Assembly (NCBI RefSeq): GCF_001886695.1 | Contig: NZ_CP018098.1 | Location: forward strand, 62,001 to 126,000 | Origin: Aurantiacibacter gangjinensis | GTDB taxonomy: Bacteria; Pseudomonadota; Alphaproteobacteria; Sphingomonadales; Sphingomonadaceae | Direction of reading: 5' to 3' | DNA length: 64,000 nucleotides | Shown here: one piece after another, positions 1 through 7,803 of the stretch | Layout of the letters: the number at the start of each line of letters is the position of its first letter | How positions within the stretch are numbered: position 1 is the first letter of the stretch | The notes under the pieces: generated by a model | Told to the model about the DNA's origin: nothing | Seen by the model: the letters and a program-made list of their open reading frames with translations, nothing else | Databases searched by the model: none | Program-made: the position numbers and the translations under genes

Positions 1-580
1 TCACCTTGCCGCGCGCCATCAGGCGGAAGACATTGGTGAGCGAGGGAAAGTCGCGGATCGCACCGGTCTCGCTGTCGCCCAGCACGATGGAGGGGCGCGC
101 TATCGCAAAAGGCACGCCGCTACCCGCCACCGCCGCCTCGGCCCGCGCCTTGCTGGCTTCGTAGCGGTTGGTGAACTGCCTGTCGGCAGGCACCGGAGCC
201 TCGGGAATGTCGCCCTCTTCCAGCCCGCTGACATAGGCGGTGCTGACATGCAGGAAGGCCGCACCCGCCGCCTTTGCAAAGGCGAGCGCATTGCGCGTGC
301 CCTCGACATTGACGGCCTGCAAGTCCACCTCCGACGCATCGAATTCGAGGCTGGCCGCGCAATGGATGACCACATCCTGCGGCGCCGGCTCGACCCCCAT
401 CATCGGTTGGGTGACATCGCCGCTGACGATGGTGATATCATCCACCAGCGTGCCATCGTTGCCGCGCACTTCGGGGTTGCGGCGGACCATGCCGGTCACG
501 CTATGCTCACGCGCTGCCAGCCGTGCGCAAACCTCGCCGCCGATCAGCCCGGCGGCGCCGGTGACTAGGATCTTCAGCAA
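1..580 (-). CDS. NAD(P)-dependent epimerase / extended SDR (partial, runs off window)
   Basis: The amino-terminal ~193 residues are visible. Translation gives a Rossmann glycine motif near residue 8 (TGAAGLIGG) and a YEASK motif matching the SDR catalytic YxxxK, with a preceding HVSTAYVSG segment carrying the active-site Ser/Thr region. This is the extended (epimerase/thioester-reductase-like) SDR architecture; the substrate is not deducible. The likely start is TTG at 580, overlapping the arsM stop by seven bases, so translation is probably coupled and the two form an operon. No ATG lies at a better position. The C-terminus lies outside the window. Confidence 0.8.
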   Translation of the reverse strand, partial: MLKILVTGAAGLIGGEVCARLAAREHSVTGMVRRNPEVRGNDGTLVDDITIVSGDVTQPMMGVEPAPQDVVIHCAASLEFDASEVDLQAVNVEGTRNALAFAKAAGAAFLHVSTAYVSGLEEGDIPEAPVPADRQFTNRYEASKARAEAAVAGSGVPFAIARPSIVLGDSETGAIRDFPSLTNVFRLMARGKV

Positions 581-1623
581 CAGGCCGCGCCGGTGGCAGC
601 GGGCGCATCGGCGCTCTGGCCGAAGGGCACCGCCGTTCCGCAACCCGGGAACACGCCATAATGCCGCGAGAAATCGCCGATAAAGTCGAAATGCGCGGCA
701 AAGCGTGTTTCGGCCAGCATCAGCCAGGTGTTGCCGCATACCCGGAAGACGCGGCCTGCCTCTATGGCATGATGCGCGTCCAGTTCGAACTCCCGCTCAT
801 GCTCGGGCACCGTCCCTTTATAGACGACTGCCTGCCCGTAATCCTCGCATTGCGGTTCCAGCCCGGCGAGCTTGAAGAGGCGATAGGTGGCCGATACGAA
901 ATTGATGCCTGCCAGCTTCTCGGCTGCCTCACGGTCATTGATGCCCAGCGGGCGGTCGGTGACGAGGCGCGGATCGGCAAAGCCTGCCGCCTTGGCGATG
1001 GCATCGAAGTCGCCCCAGTAGAGCGCGCCGGACAGGCACTCGCCATGCAGCATCGGATCGTTCAGCAGGTGCTCGGGCACGCGGCGGTCTGCATATACGT
1101 CGGAGAAATAGAGCTCGCCGCCCGGTTTCAGCAGCCGATGCGCGGCGCGGAACACCGCTTCCTTGTCCGCCACCAGATTGATGACGCAGTTGGAAACGAT
1201 GATGTCGAAGCTCTCCGGCTCCAGCCCCAGCTGGTCCAGTTTCTCGATATCGCCTTCCACGAAATCGACATTGGCGTAACCGAATCGCTCCGCGTGCCAA
1301 TCCTTGTGCGCATTGGCGACGGCCAGCTGTTCCGGCGTGGCATCGACGCCTGTCACATGGCCATCCTTGCCGACCAGTTGCGCAAGCAAATAGGCATCCT
1401 GTCCGCTGCCCGATCCGAGATCGAGAACCCGCGCGCCTTCAAGCGCCTGCGGGACCACGAGGCCGCAGCCGTAATAGCGCGCTTTCACCTCTTCGTGCAC
1501 GTTCTTCAGCGCCTGCATCACGGCGGATGAGGGCATCTCGAAGGTGCAGCAGGCATCGGTGCGCAGATCGCCCGATCCGCCCAGCACCTTGCCGTAATAA
1601 TCCTGCGAATTCTGGAGATTCAT
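574..1623 (-). CDS. arsM: Arsenite S-adenosylmethionine methyltransferase (ArsM-like)
   Basis: 349 residues, the normal ArsM length. The SAM-binding loop is LDLGSGSGQD (about residue 68). Family signatures follow: VSNCVINL, LYFSDVYADRR and GECLSGALY, which carry two of the conserved arsenic-binding cysteines, plus DACC near residue 24 supplying the N-terminal cysteines. The C-terminal CGNTWLMLAETRFAAHF block is also typical. The family methylates As(III) stepwise to mono-, di- and trimethyl species in the cytoplasm. The protein ends in a Cys pair (GAACC), an extra possible metalloid ligand. It is divergent from the FAD oxidoreductase at 1713 and overlaps the downstream SDR, suggesting a small arsenic-processing locus. 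No ArsR-type gene is visible here. Confidence 0.88.
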   Translation of the reverse strand: MNLQNSQDYYGKVLGGSGDLRTDACCTFEMPSSAVMQALKNVHEEVKARYYGCGLVVPQALEGARVLDLGSGSGQDAYLLAQLVGKDGHVTGVDATPEQLAVANAHKDWHAERFGYANVDFVEGDIEKLDQLGLEPESFDIIVSNCVINLVADKEAVFRAAHRLLKPGGELYFSDVYADRRVPEHLLNDPMLHGECLSGALYWGDFDAIAKAAGFADPRLVTDRPLGINDREAAEKLAGINFVSATYRLFKLAGLEPQCEDYGQAVVYKGTVPEHEREFELDAHHAIEAGRVFRVCGNTWLMLAETRFAAHFDFIGDFSRHYGVFPGCGTAVPFGQSADAPAATGAACC

Positions 1624-1712
1624 GAAACTCTTTTCCTCTGCCGAGCGAATGGATGGGCCATAGCAGGAAGCATTTCGTTTCCCAGCGCCTTTGCGTTACC
1701 GACAGGGGACTT

Positions 1713-3131
1713 ATGGATTATTCGCATGATGTTATCGTGATCGGTGGCGGCGCTGCCGGGCTGACGGCAGCGGGTGGCTGCGCGCTGTTCGGCCTGAAGG
1801 TGGCCTTGATCGAAGGTCACAAGATGGGCGGTGAGTGCCTGAACAATGGCTGCGTGCCTTCCAAAGCGCTTATCACCAGCGCGCGGCGTGCCGCCGAAGC
1901 GCGCGAGGAAAAGCGCGCCGGGGTGCAACTGGCCGCGCCGGTGGTCGATTGGCAGGGCGTGCATGGCCATGTGCACAAGGCCATCGCCGATATCGCCCCA
2001 CACGATTCGAAAGAGACGTTCGAGGAGATGGGCTGCGAAGTCATTCAGGACTGGGCGAAGCTTACCGGCAAGCATTCGGTGGAAGTCGGCGGCCGCATGC
2101 TGACCGCGCCGCGCATCGTCATTGCCACGGGTAGCGGGCCGTTTGTGCCGCCGATCCCGGGGCTGGACGATGTGGACTATCTCACCAATGAGAATCTGTT
2201 CGACCTTACCAAGCAGCCTGACCATCTCGTCATCATCGGTGGCGGCGTGATCGGCATGGAAATGGCGCAGAGTTTCCGCCGCCTGGGCAGCGAAGTGACG
2301 GTGATCGAGCCGGGCGAGCCGATGGGCCGCGACGACCGCGACAGCGTGGCCGTGGTAGTCAATGCGATGACGCGCGAGGGTGTGCGCTTCGTGAAGGGCA
2401 AGGCCGAGAAGGTAGCGAAAAGCGCCGATGGCGGCGTAACGATCACCACCGACGGGGGCGAGGAGGTGAGCGGATCGCACCTGCTGATAGCCGTCGGGCG
2501 CAAGGCGCGTACCGAAGGTTATGGGCTGGAAAAGCTGGGCATTGAGACGGGCCGCAACGGCATCGTGGTGGACGAGCGCCGCCGCACCAATCTCAAGCAC
2601 ATCTATGCCATCGGCGATTGTCGGGATGGGCCGCGCCTGACGCATGTTTCCGGCTATGAAGGCAGTCGCGTCGTGCTGGAAATCGCGCTCGGCCTGCCGA
2701 GTAAGGTGGATTACAAGGCGCTGCCCTGGTGCACCTACACCTCGCCCGAGGTCGGCCAGATCGGCCTTACCGAAAGCGAAGCGCGCGAAAAGTATGGCGA
2801 CAAGCTGAAAGTCATCACCGAAGGCTTCGACCACAACGAACGCGCAATCGCCGAGGGCGAGACGCTGGGCCACGTCAAGGTGATGTTCAACGGCAAGAAG
2901 GTCGTCGGCGCCAGCGTATGTGGCAAGAATGCGGGCGAATTGCTGCTGCCGTTCACGCAAATGATTACTGGCAAGGCGGGCAGTTTCGATATGGGCGGCG
3001 CGATCATTTCCTATCCGACCCGCTCCGAAATCGTGAAGGCGGCATCCTTCAGCGCGTGGGAGCCGACGGTTTTCGGCAAATGGCCCAAGAGCTGGGTCGC
3101 ATTCCTCGCGAAATTGCGTCGGGCCTTCTGA
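1713..3131 (+). CDS. FAD-dependent pyridine nucleotide-disulfide oxidoreductase (mercuric reductase/lipoamide dehydrogenase-like)
   Basis: 472 residues. The N-terminal FAD motif VIGGGAAGLTA is followed by the redox-active disulfide GGECLNNGCVPSK, a second nucleotide-binding loop VIIGGGVIGMEMAQ, the FAD-contact segment YAIGDC, and the dimerisation domain. It lacks the N-terminal heavy-metal domain and the C-terminal vicinal cysteines of true MerA, so it is a MerA-like homologue of unproven substrate. The start is ATG 1713, preceded by AGGGG; an in-frame ATG at 1653 would prepend an unconserved tail over the divergent promoter. It shares the TGATG stop/start with the next gene (3131), indicating an operon. 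Oxidoreductases of this class often occur near arsM genes. Confidence 0.82.
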   Translation: MDYSHDVIVIGGGAAGLTAAGGCALFGLKVALIEGHKMGGECLNNGCVPSKALITSARRAAEAREEKRAGVQLAAPVVDWQGVHGHVHKAIADIAPHDSKETFEEMGCEVIQDWAKLTGKHSVEVGGRMLTAPRIVIATGSGPFVPPIPGLDDVDYLTNENLFDLTKQPDHLVIIGGGVIGMEMAQSFRRLGSEVTVIEPGEPMGRDDRDSVAVVVNAMTREGVRFVKGKAEKVAKSADGGVTITTDGGEEVSGSHLLIAVGRKARTEGYGLEKLGIETGRNGIVVDERRRTNLKHIYAIGDCRDGPRLTHVSGYEGSRVVLEIALGLPSKVDYKALPWCTYTSPEVGQIGLTESEAREKYGDKLKVITEGFDHNERAIAEGETLGHVKVMFNGKKVVGASVCGKNAGELLLPFTQMITGKAGSFDMGGAIISYPTRSEIVKAASFSAWEPTVFGKWPKSWVAFLAKLRRAF

Positions 3132-4123
3132 TGGCTACCCGTTTGCTCTCTCGCAATGCGCCCGATGGGCCATCGCCCTTTGCCGTTGCGGCGGAGGCGC
3201 TGCCCGCGGGCAAGTTCACCGATCCGCTGCGCACGGCGGATGGCTCAGCCCGCGCTACGGTGAGCCTGCGTCAGCTCGATACGCTGTGGTTCGCCACAGG
3301 CACGCTGTGCAACCTCGCCTGCGCCAATTGCTATATCGAGAGCAGTCCCACCAACGACGCCTTGATCTATATGAGTGCAGCGCATGTGACGCGTTTCCTC
3401 GACGAGATTGCGGCAAGCGGGCGTTCGGTGCGCGAAATCGCCTATACGGGCGGCGAACCGTTCATGAACCCGGAGATCATCGCACTGATCGAAGAGCCGC
3501 TGCGGCGCGGCTTCGAGGTGTTGGTGCTGTCCAATGCGATGAAGCCGATGCGTCGGCAAGAGGCCGAGCTGCTGCGCCTGCGCGAGACGTATGGCGACAA
3601 GATGACCGTCCGCGTTTCCATCGATCACCATACGCGAGGAGTGCACGAAGCAGAGCGTGGCCCGCGAAGCTGGGAGCCGATGCTGGACGGGATGCGCTGG
3701 CTGTCCGCCAACGGCTTTTCGCTCGCCGCTGCGGGGCGCAGCCTTGCAGGTGAAACGGAGACGCAGGCGCGCAATGCCTATCGCCTTCTGTTCGAAAGCG
3801 AAGGCATTTCGGTCGATACCGCCGATCGGGCGCGTCTCGTGCTGTTCCCCGAAATGGATGCGAGCGCGGACATCGCGGAGATCAGCACCGATTGCTGGGG
3901 CATTCTCGGCAAATCGCCCGATGATGTGATGTGCGCCAGCAGCCGTATGATCGTGCATCGCAAAGGCGAAGAGGCACCGCGCGTCGTCGCCTGCACATTG
4001 CTGCCGTATGACCCGGAATTCGACCTCGGGAGCACTATCGATGAAGCGGACCGCGAAGTGCCATTGAACCATCCGCATTGCGCGCGTTTCTGCGTGCTGG
4101 GCGGGGCGAGTTGCTCGGCCTGA
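3131..4123 (+). CDS. Radical SAM protein with C-terminal cysteine cluster
   Basis: 330 residues beginning at the ATG that overlaps the upstream stop. The radical SAM cluster motif CNLACANC (CxxxCxxC) lies near residue 59, preceded by an N-terminal extension of about 55 residues; YTGGEPFMNP is the SAM-binding GGEP motif. The C-terminal third holds further cysteines (DCWGIL, VMCASS, VACTLL, HCARFC, ASC), suggesting an auxiliary Fe-S cluster as in SPASM-type enzymes. The reaction is unknown. Co-transcription with the MerA-like reductase and divergence from arsM suggest, but do not prove, a role in organoarsenical metabolism. It does not resemble the ArsS radical SAM/Cys-rich fusion closely enough to use that name. 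Confidence 0.8.
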   Translation: MATRLLSRNAPDGPSPFAVAAEALPAGKFTDPLRTADGSARATVSLRQLDTLWFATGTLCNLACANCYIESSPTNDALIYMSAAHVTRFLDEIAASGRSVREIAYTGGEPFMNPEIIALIEEPLRRGFEVLVLSNAMKPMRRQEAELLRLRETYGDKMTVRVSIDHHTRGVHEAERGPRSWEPMLDGMRWLSANGFSLAAAGRSLAGETETQARNAYRLLFESEGISVDTADRARLVLFPEMDASADIAEISTDCWGILGKSPDDVMCASSRMIVHRKGEEAPRVVACTLLPYDPEFDLGSTIDEADREVPLNHPHCARFCVLGGASCSA

Positions 4124-4131
4124 CGGAACCG

Positions 4132-4581
4132 ATGGCGCGCAGCCCGCGTTCAGCCTCCATGTCCATCCGTGCCACCATCGCCCTCGGCGCCGCAGCTTGC
4201 CTCGCCATCCTGGCTGTTCCCGCCGCCGCGCAGGACCGCATCGACGGCACCTATCGCGATTCGGGTGGCTATGTCGAAATCACGGTCGCGCCCTGTGGCA
4301 GTGCGCGCTGCGGCACAATCAGCCGTATCATCCGCAACAAGCCGGGCGAGCCGGACCGCGACGTGCATAACGATGATCCCTCGCTCCGCGACCGGCCGAT
4401 CCTCGGCATCCGGTTGCTGAGCAATCTACGCTGGGATGACGGCGCATGGCGCGGCAGCGTCTACAATCCGGAGGACGGTAACACCTACCGCACCGAAGTG
4501 CGGCGCCGCGCCGATGGCTCGCTGGAAGTGAAGGGCTGCGTCACGCTGTTCTGCCGCACGCGCGTGTGGCCCCGCAGCTGA
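4132..4581 (+). CDS. DUF2147-family secreted protein
   Basis: 149 residues from the ATG at 4132; a second possible start is ATG 4159, and no clear ribosome site separates them. A signal peptide is evident (ATIALGAAACLAILAVPAAAQ, cleavage after AAA). The mature part, with IDGTYRDSGGYVEITVAPCG at its start, then GTIS, R-P-I-L-G, and a W-R-GSVYNPEDGNTY core, fits the DUF2147 fold: a small periplasmic beta-rich domain of unknown function. Two internal Cys pairs could form disulfides. It starts eight bases after the radical SAM gene and could be the last gene of that transcript. Confidence 0.7.
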   Translation: MARSPRSASMSIRATIALGAAACLAILAVPAAAQDRIDGTYRDSGGYVEITVAPCGSARCGTISRIIRNKPGEPDRDVHNDDPSLRDRPILGIRLLSNLRWDDGAWRGSVYNPEDGNTYRTEVRRRADGSLEVKGCVTLFCRTRVWPRS

Positions 4582-4651
4582 CTGCGCCTAGGGCGCAATC
4601 AACCTGCTTGACCGAACCCAGCCCCCGCGTTAGTGGGCCGCCCTCTGATAT

Positions 4652-4725
4652 TGCCCCGTCGTCTAATGGTAAGACTACGGACTCTGACTCCGTCAATTGA
4701 GGTTCGAATCCTCACGGGGCATCCA
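4652..4725 (+). tRNA. tRNA-Gln (CTG anticodon)
   Basis: The acceptor stem TGCCCCG pairs with CGGGGCA. The D-loop is GTCTAATGGTAAGAC, and the anticodon stem ACGGA/TCCGT encloses CTCTGAC with anticodon CTG. The T arm is TGAGG-TTCGAAT-CCTCA. The 3' CCA is encoded (4723-4725). The island that follows begins directly downstream, making this a plausible integration target, although no duplicated 3' end was found on the right. Confidence 0.95.
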
Positions 4726-4823
4726 GACCTCCGGTATTTCGGCGCAAACGCACAAAGCCCTATCTAGCCGATAACCCTGACATTTTTATACATTCCTGCC
4801 GTCACGAACGGAAAGGAATCGCT

Positions 4824-5327
4824 ATGGGACAAACCAATCTCCGGGCTTCGCTAAGGAAGCGTCACTCGCAACTCAAAGGGCAGCGCGATGATCTGGCGCT
4901 TCGGATCGAAGCAGTGAAGCGGGACATGGCGAAGTTGGATGAGCTGGAGGCGGAGCTTCCTAAGCTCGACGAACTGATTAGGGCCTCCGAGCTTCTGTTG
5001 AAGGACAACGATCCAGACTTTGATCCAGACGAGAATCCTCCGCTAAAGCCTTGGACCCACCACATTCCTGTCCCCTTCGGTCAGTGCGGCCGGCGAGGGC
5101 TTAAGGTGCTTAAGGAGGCTAACGCTGCCATGAGCGTTAGGCAAGTGGCCCAGCAAGTGCTGCGAGAAGTCGGCGTCGATGAGCCTGAGTTGGAGACCTT
5201 GCGCCGCGTGCAGAACGCTATCGAGTCCTCTTTTCGCAAGTTCGATGGGCGGACCGTGGAATCGTCCGGAGCCTATCCGAAGCAATGGCGCTCAATAGTA
5301 AAACGGGAACTTAAATTCGATCCGTAA
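4824..5327 (+). CDS. Hypothetical protein with N-terminal coiled coil
   Basis: 167 residues, start ATG 4824 with AAGGA upstream. Residues 5-60 are charged and heptad-like (RKRHSQLKGQRDDL.. ELEAELPKLDELIRASELL), predicting a coiled coil. An acidic linker (DNDPDFDPDENPP) follows, then a basic globular domain in which SVRQVAQQVLREVGV resembles a helix-turn-helix-like segment (about residues 103-150). I do not recognise the family. The gene is the first of the AT-richer island after tRNA-Gln. Proteins of this shape are often DNA-binding passengers of mobile regions, but nothing here shows function. Confidence 0.65.
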   Translation: MGQTNLRASLRKRHSQLKGQRDDLALRIEAVKRDMAKLDELEAELPKLDELIRASELLLKDNDPDFDPDENPPLKPWTHHIPVPFGQCGRRGLKVLKEANAAMSVRQVAQQVLREVGVDEPELETLRRVQNAIESSFRKFDGRTVESSGAYPKQWRSIVKRELKFDP

Positions 5328-5581
5328 TAGTAAAGCAAAAAATGCGGTTATGTAAATTTTCAATTGCGGTAAGCGCATGTAAATAAAAGATATTTACATC
5401 CTCAACGAATCGGCATAGGAAGAGGATTCCATCCCAAAAATGGGTGGAGCCGCAAGCACTGGCGTGTACTTGCGGCCCCTATCAACACCTGACTTTGTAC
5501 AAGAAAGCGAGGTGAGCCGTGTAGATCAACTGCGCGTCACGATTCTATACGTGACTCTTATTATGGAGTCCAGACAATAAT
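5328..5581. repeat. Gene-free stretch with inverted repeats
   Basis: No gene is seen. ATGTAAATA (5377-5385) and TATTTACAT (5391-5399) form a perfect 9-bp inverted repeat around a 5-base loop, with a related ATGTAAAT at 5350-5357. A second hairpin pairs GCCGCAAG (5449-5456) with CTTGCGGC (5469-5476). Neither is followed by a T-run, so they look like operators or RNA structure rather than terminators. Both flanking genes end toward this stretch, leaving no obvious promoter role. Confidence 0.6.
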
Positions 5582-5803
5582 TTAGTCCTCGCCGAGATGG
5601 AGATTTTTCACTTCCATCGCGGCGAGGCACTGGAATAGGAAGGCCGCCGAGAAGGAGCCTCTAGCGATCTTGTTCGCGACGTTCCGCGCATTGTCTTCGA
5701 TTCCAAGCTCCTCCAGCTTCTGAACCAGTTCGGGTGCATTCACCTGCCTGCGAGCCATTTCGGCTTTCAGGACGCTCTTCGCATAGCTGTTCCAGTCGCG
5801 CAC
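5582..5803 (-). CDS. DUF6471-like small protein
   Basis: 73 residues if started at GTG 5803, which sits five bases after a perfect GGAGG; TTG 5815 is a longer alternative but has no such site. The chosen N-terminus (RDWNSYAKSVLKAEMARRQV) matches the usual start of DUF6471 proteins, followed by LVQKLEELGIEDNARNVANKIARGSFSAAFLFQCLAAM. The family is a short helical domain that looks like a helix-turn-helix; its role is unknown. It is divergent from the transposase gene in the island. Confidence 0.7.
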   Translation of the reverse strand: MRDWNSYAKSVLKAEMARRQVNAPELVQKLEELGIEDNARNVANKIARGSFSAAFLFQCLAAMEVKNLHLGED

Positions 5804-5878
5804 ATTCACCTCCAACCAAGGTTTATCATCAAATATGGTGAAAAGTCACTTGACAGAACCGGACTCATTCATCAAATT

Positions 5879-5899
5879 CGATGCAATATCACTGCATCG
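5879..5899. repeat. Hairpin ahead of the transposase ribosome site
   Basis: CGATGCA (5879-5885) pairs with TGCATCG (5893-5899) around a 7-base loop, directly adjoining the GGAGG at 5899-5903. A hairpin here could sequester the ribosome site and limit transposase translation, a common restraint in insertion sequences. This is inferred from sequence only. Confidence 0.5.
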
Positions 5900-5968
5900 G
5901 AGGATAAGTCGCAACATTTTCTCATTTCGGCAAGGGCTAGGACGCTTGATGTCAAGCGGATCGCTCGC

Positions 5969-6937
5969 ATGTCCGAAGAGGAAGCAGTCGATGTGTTTAT
6001 CGCGTTGCGATATAGCGATACAGGCGGCGAGCCGTTCTGTTCAAAGTGCAGATGTCAGGTAACCTACAAGATCAATCGCACGATCAAGAATCGCAAGACA
6101 GGTGAGATCACCGGCACGAGCCGAAAATACACTTGCGCTGATTGCGGCCACCAATTCTCCCCTACAGCCGGCACTATCTTCCATTCCCGGAAGCTCGAAC
6201 ATCGGGACATACTGCTTGGCGTGGCGCTCTGGATCAATGGAGCGAAGGGGATGGCCGCACTGGAACTGTGTCGCCAAATGAACATGAACGTAAAGTCGGC
6301 CTTTGTGGTCGAGCAAAAGCTTCGCGAAGTGATCGGCTCGATCCAACACGCCCGGAAGCTATCCGGCATCGTGGAAGGCGATGCCACCTATGTCGGCGGC
6401 TACGTGAAGCCGGCGAACTTCAAAAAGAACAGGGCTGATAGGCGTAGGCTGGCAAACCAATCTGGCAGGAGGCAGGCCGTAACAGTCCTCAGGGAGCGCA
6501 ACGGAAGGACGCGGGCATTCGTTCAGAGCGAGAAAGATACCGCTACCAAAATGCTCGATTTAGTTGAGCTAGGTAGTGAGATCATCACAGATGAGAATAA
6601 AGCTTGGGACAGCCTAGACGCGATTTTTGATCGGAAGCGCATCAACCATGATGGGCGCGACGTGGCGAACTATGGCGAAGCCGCATATTCCAAAGAGGGT
6701 GTTAGCACCAATCAGGCGGAGTCCGCTCACGCTCGCCTCAAGCGTTCACAGATGGGCGTTCACCACCGTATCTCCGGCAAATACCTGCAAGGTTACGCAG
6801 ACGAGATGACATGGCGAGAGGACGTGCGCCGTTTGTCGAACGGCGAGCAGTTCCTCCAGCTCGTAACCGCCGGTCTGCACCACCCTCGCTCGAAGCGAAT
6901 GGTCGGCAAGTGGCAGCGAAAGAAGAGGGCCGCGTAG
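5969..6937 (+). CDS. IS1595-family transposase, apparently with lost native start codon
   Basis: 322 residues from the first available ATG. Two CxxC pairs form the N-terminal zinc ribbon (CSKC..CADC). The DDE-like catalytic residues follow as GDATYVGG, TDENKAW and NQAESAHARLKR, the ISXO2/IS1595 signature. Conserved family sequence continues in frame upstream of 5969 (SQHFLISARARTLDVKRIARM), where homologues normally begin with Met just before Ser-Gln-His. Here that codon is AAG (5906-5908), close behind a perfect GGAGG (5899-5903), so the original ATG appears mutated. No in-frame ATG, GTG, TTG or CTG lies between. Terminal inverted repeats were not found. The copy is probably impaired or uses a poor internal start. 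Confidence 0.82.
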   Translation: MSEEEAVDVFIALRYSDTGGEPFCSKCRCQVTYKINRTIKNRKTGEITGTSRKYTCADCGHQFSPTAGTIFHSRKLEHRDILLGVALWINGAKGMAALELCRQMNMNVKSAFVVEQKLREVIGSIQHARKLSGIVEGDATYVGGYVKPANFKKNRADRRRLANQSGRRQAVTVLRERNGRTRAFVQSEKDTATKMLDLVELGSEIITDENKAWDSLDAIFDRKRINHDGRDVANYGEAAYSKEGVSTNQAESAHARLKRSQMGVHHRISGKYLQGYADEMTWREDVRRLSNGEQFLQLVTAGLHHPRSKRMVGKWQRKKRAA

Positions 6938-7140
6938 TGGCTACGTTCTGCATCCATCTTATGGCGCAGAAGGAGCCGCTGTCAGTCGACTTGCCCTTCG
7001 ACGGGATTGATCAGCTTGTCGATCAGGCAAGTAGCTCAAGGTATATCGTCGGGCACTTGGCAGTGCCCGACGAGGAAGGTGTGTGTCGGCGGGTAATGAT
7101 TGCGACGAGCCGCATTCAGTGTGCCGTGGAGGTTGACTAA
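6937..7140 (+). CDS. Small unknown protein coupled to the transposase
   Basis: 67 residues from GTG 6937, which overlaps the transposase TAG (TAGTG), so it is translationally coupled. The sequence (ATFCIHLMAQKEPLSVDLPF.. RYIVGHLAVPDEEG.. RVMIATSRIQCAVEV) is soluble, mixed alpha/beta, with no motif I recognise. It ends four bases into the convergent gene at 7137. It could be a passenger of the IS element or an accessory protein; its family is unknown. Confidence 0.55.
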   Translation: MATFCIHLMAQKEPLSVDLPFDGIDQLVDQASSSRYIVGHLAVPDEEGVCRRVMIATSRIQCAVEVD

Positions 7141-7631
7141 CCCGCGAAGGGATCGCGCTCGGCTCCTGCGCACCTCAGCGTGGCGTTGAAAGCGTCTTGG
7201 TCGCTTCGTGTTGGACCATGGATGAAGATCATCTCGTTTCGGTGATAAACTGAGATCGTAATCATCATAGGAAACATGTTGCGGGCATAGCGCTCTGGGA
7301 TCGGGATGCGCACAAACGAAAATTCTGGATTTCGAACTACCGCATATCGCGTTGTGAGGAGACGATAGCTCCGGAAATTAACGCTGAGGTTCACGTGATC
7401 GCGTGATGTGAGCGCGGCCCAATTGCGGTTGCCGAGAAGGAGCGTCAATGATCCATCGACGCTGCTGACCTCATAGACGACGGTCGTACCATCGGACGCT
7501 GTTGCTTCCATGAAGCAACCGCCGTCGAATGAGTTGATCGACCAGACGCCTACCCTTTGGACGGTCTCTTGCGCTCTTACCGACACCGCGCTCGCACACA
7601 TGACGAGCAACGCCATGACGAAGATTCGCAT
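7137..7631 (-). CDS. Secreted hypothetical protein
   Basis: 164 residues with a clear Sec signal peptide (MRIFVMALLVMCASAVSVRAQ, cut after RAQ). The mature protein has a beta-rich pattern (VGVWSINSFDGGCFMEATASDGTTVVYEV), including two cysteines at the ends that could pair. No domain is recognised; similar exported proteins of about 150 residues are common in Sphingomonadales. Start ATG 7631. An inverted-repeat block lies immediately upstream. Confidence 0.65.
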   Translation of the reverse strand: MRIFVMALLVMCASAVSVRAQETVQRVGVWSINSFDGGCFMEATASDGTTVVYEVSSVDGSLTLLLGNRNWAALTSRDHVNLSVNFRSYRLLTTRYAVVRNPEFSFVRIPIPERYARNMFPMMITISVYHRNEMIFIHGPTRSDQDAFNATLRCAGAERDPFAG

Positions 7632-7638
7632 AAACTAC

Positions 7639-7803
7639 CCCATGTTCGGCCCGGCTGGTGCCGGGACGGTTAGTCACGCACGAACATGGGTAAGCACGCC
7701 CCACTTATTCGGCCTTGCGGCCTGTTGTATTCAGCGGGCCGCCCGACAAAGGCGGACCCATGTTCAGTGCGCGAAACGCACACCTCCCAGCGGTGACTAA
7801 GCC
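7639..7803. repeat. Long nested inverted-repeat element
   Basis: Arm A (7668-7690) reads GGTTAGTCAC then GCACGAACATGGG. Arm B carries the complement, CCCATGTTCAGTGC (7757-7770) and GTGACTAAGCC (7793-7803), interrupted by about 22 bases. A third copy, CCCATGTTCG, at 7639-7648 forms a smaller hairpin with arm A, enclosing CCCGGC/GCCGGG. The interior contains GGCC-rich hairpins. It may be a non-autonomous mobile element remnant or a structured RNA. Confidence 0.6.

Noticed and set aside
1620..2960. 446-residue frame opposite the FAD oxidoreductase
   Set aside because: Arises from codon bias of the real plus-strand gene, which has all flavoprotein motifs.
1713..3131. Calling the flavoprotein mercuric reductase MerA
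   Set aside because: No N-terminal metal-binding domain and no C-terminal vicinal cysteines, and no other mer genes.
3131..4123. Calling the radical SAM protein ArsS
   Set aside because: The cluster region and C-terminal cysteine pattern do not match the ArsS radical SAM/Cys-rich fusion as I know it; only the context hints at arsenic.
5820..7140. Terminal inverted repeats and target duplication of the IS1595 element
   Set aside because: Compared both flanks and found no convincing matching ends, so the element borders were not annotated.
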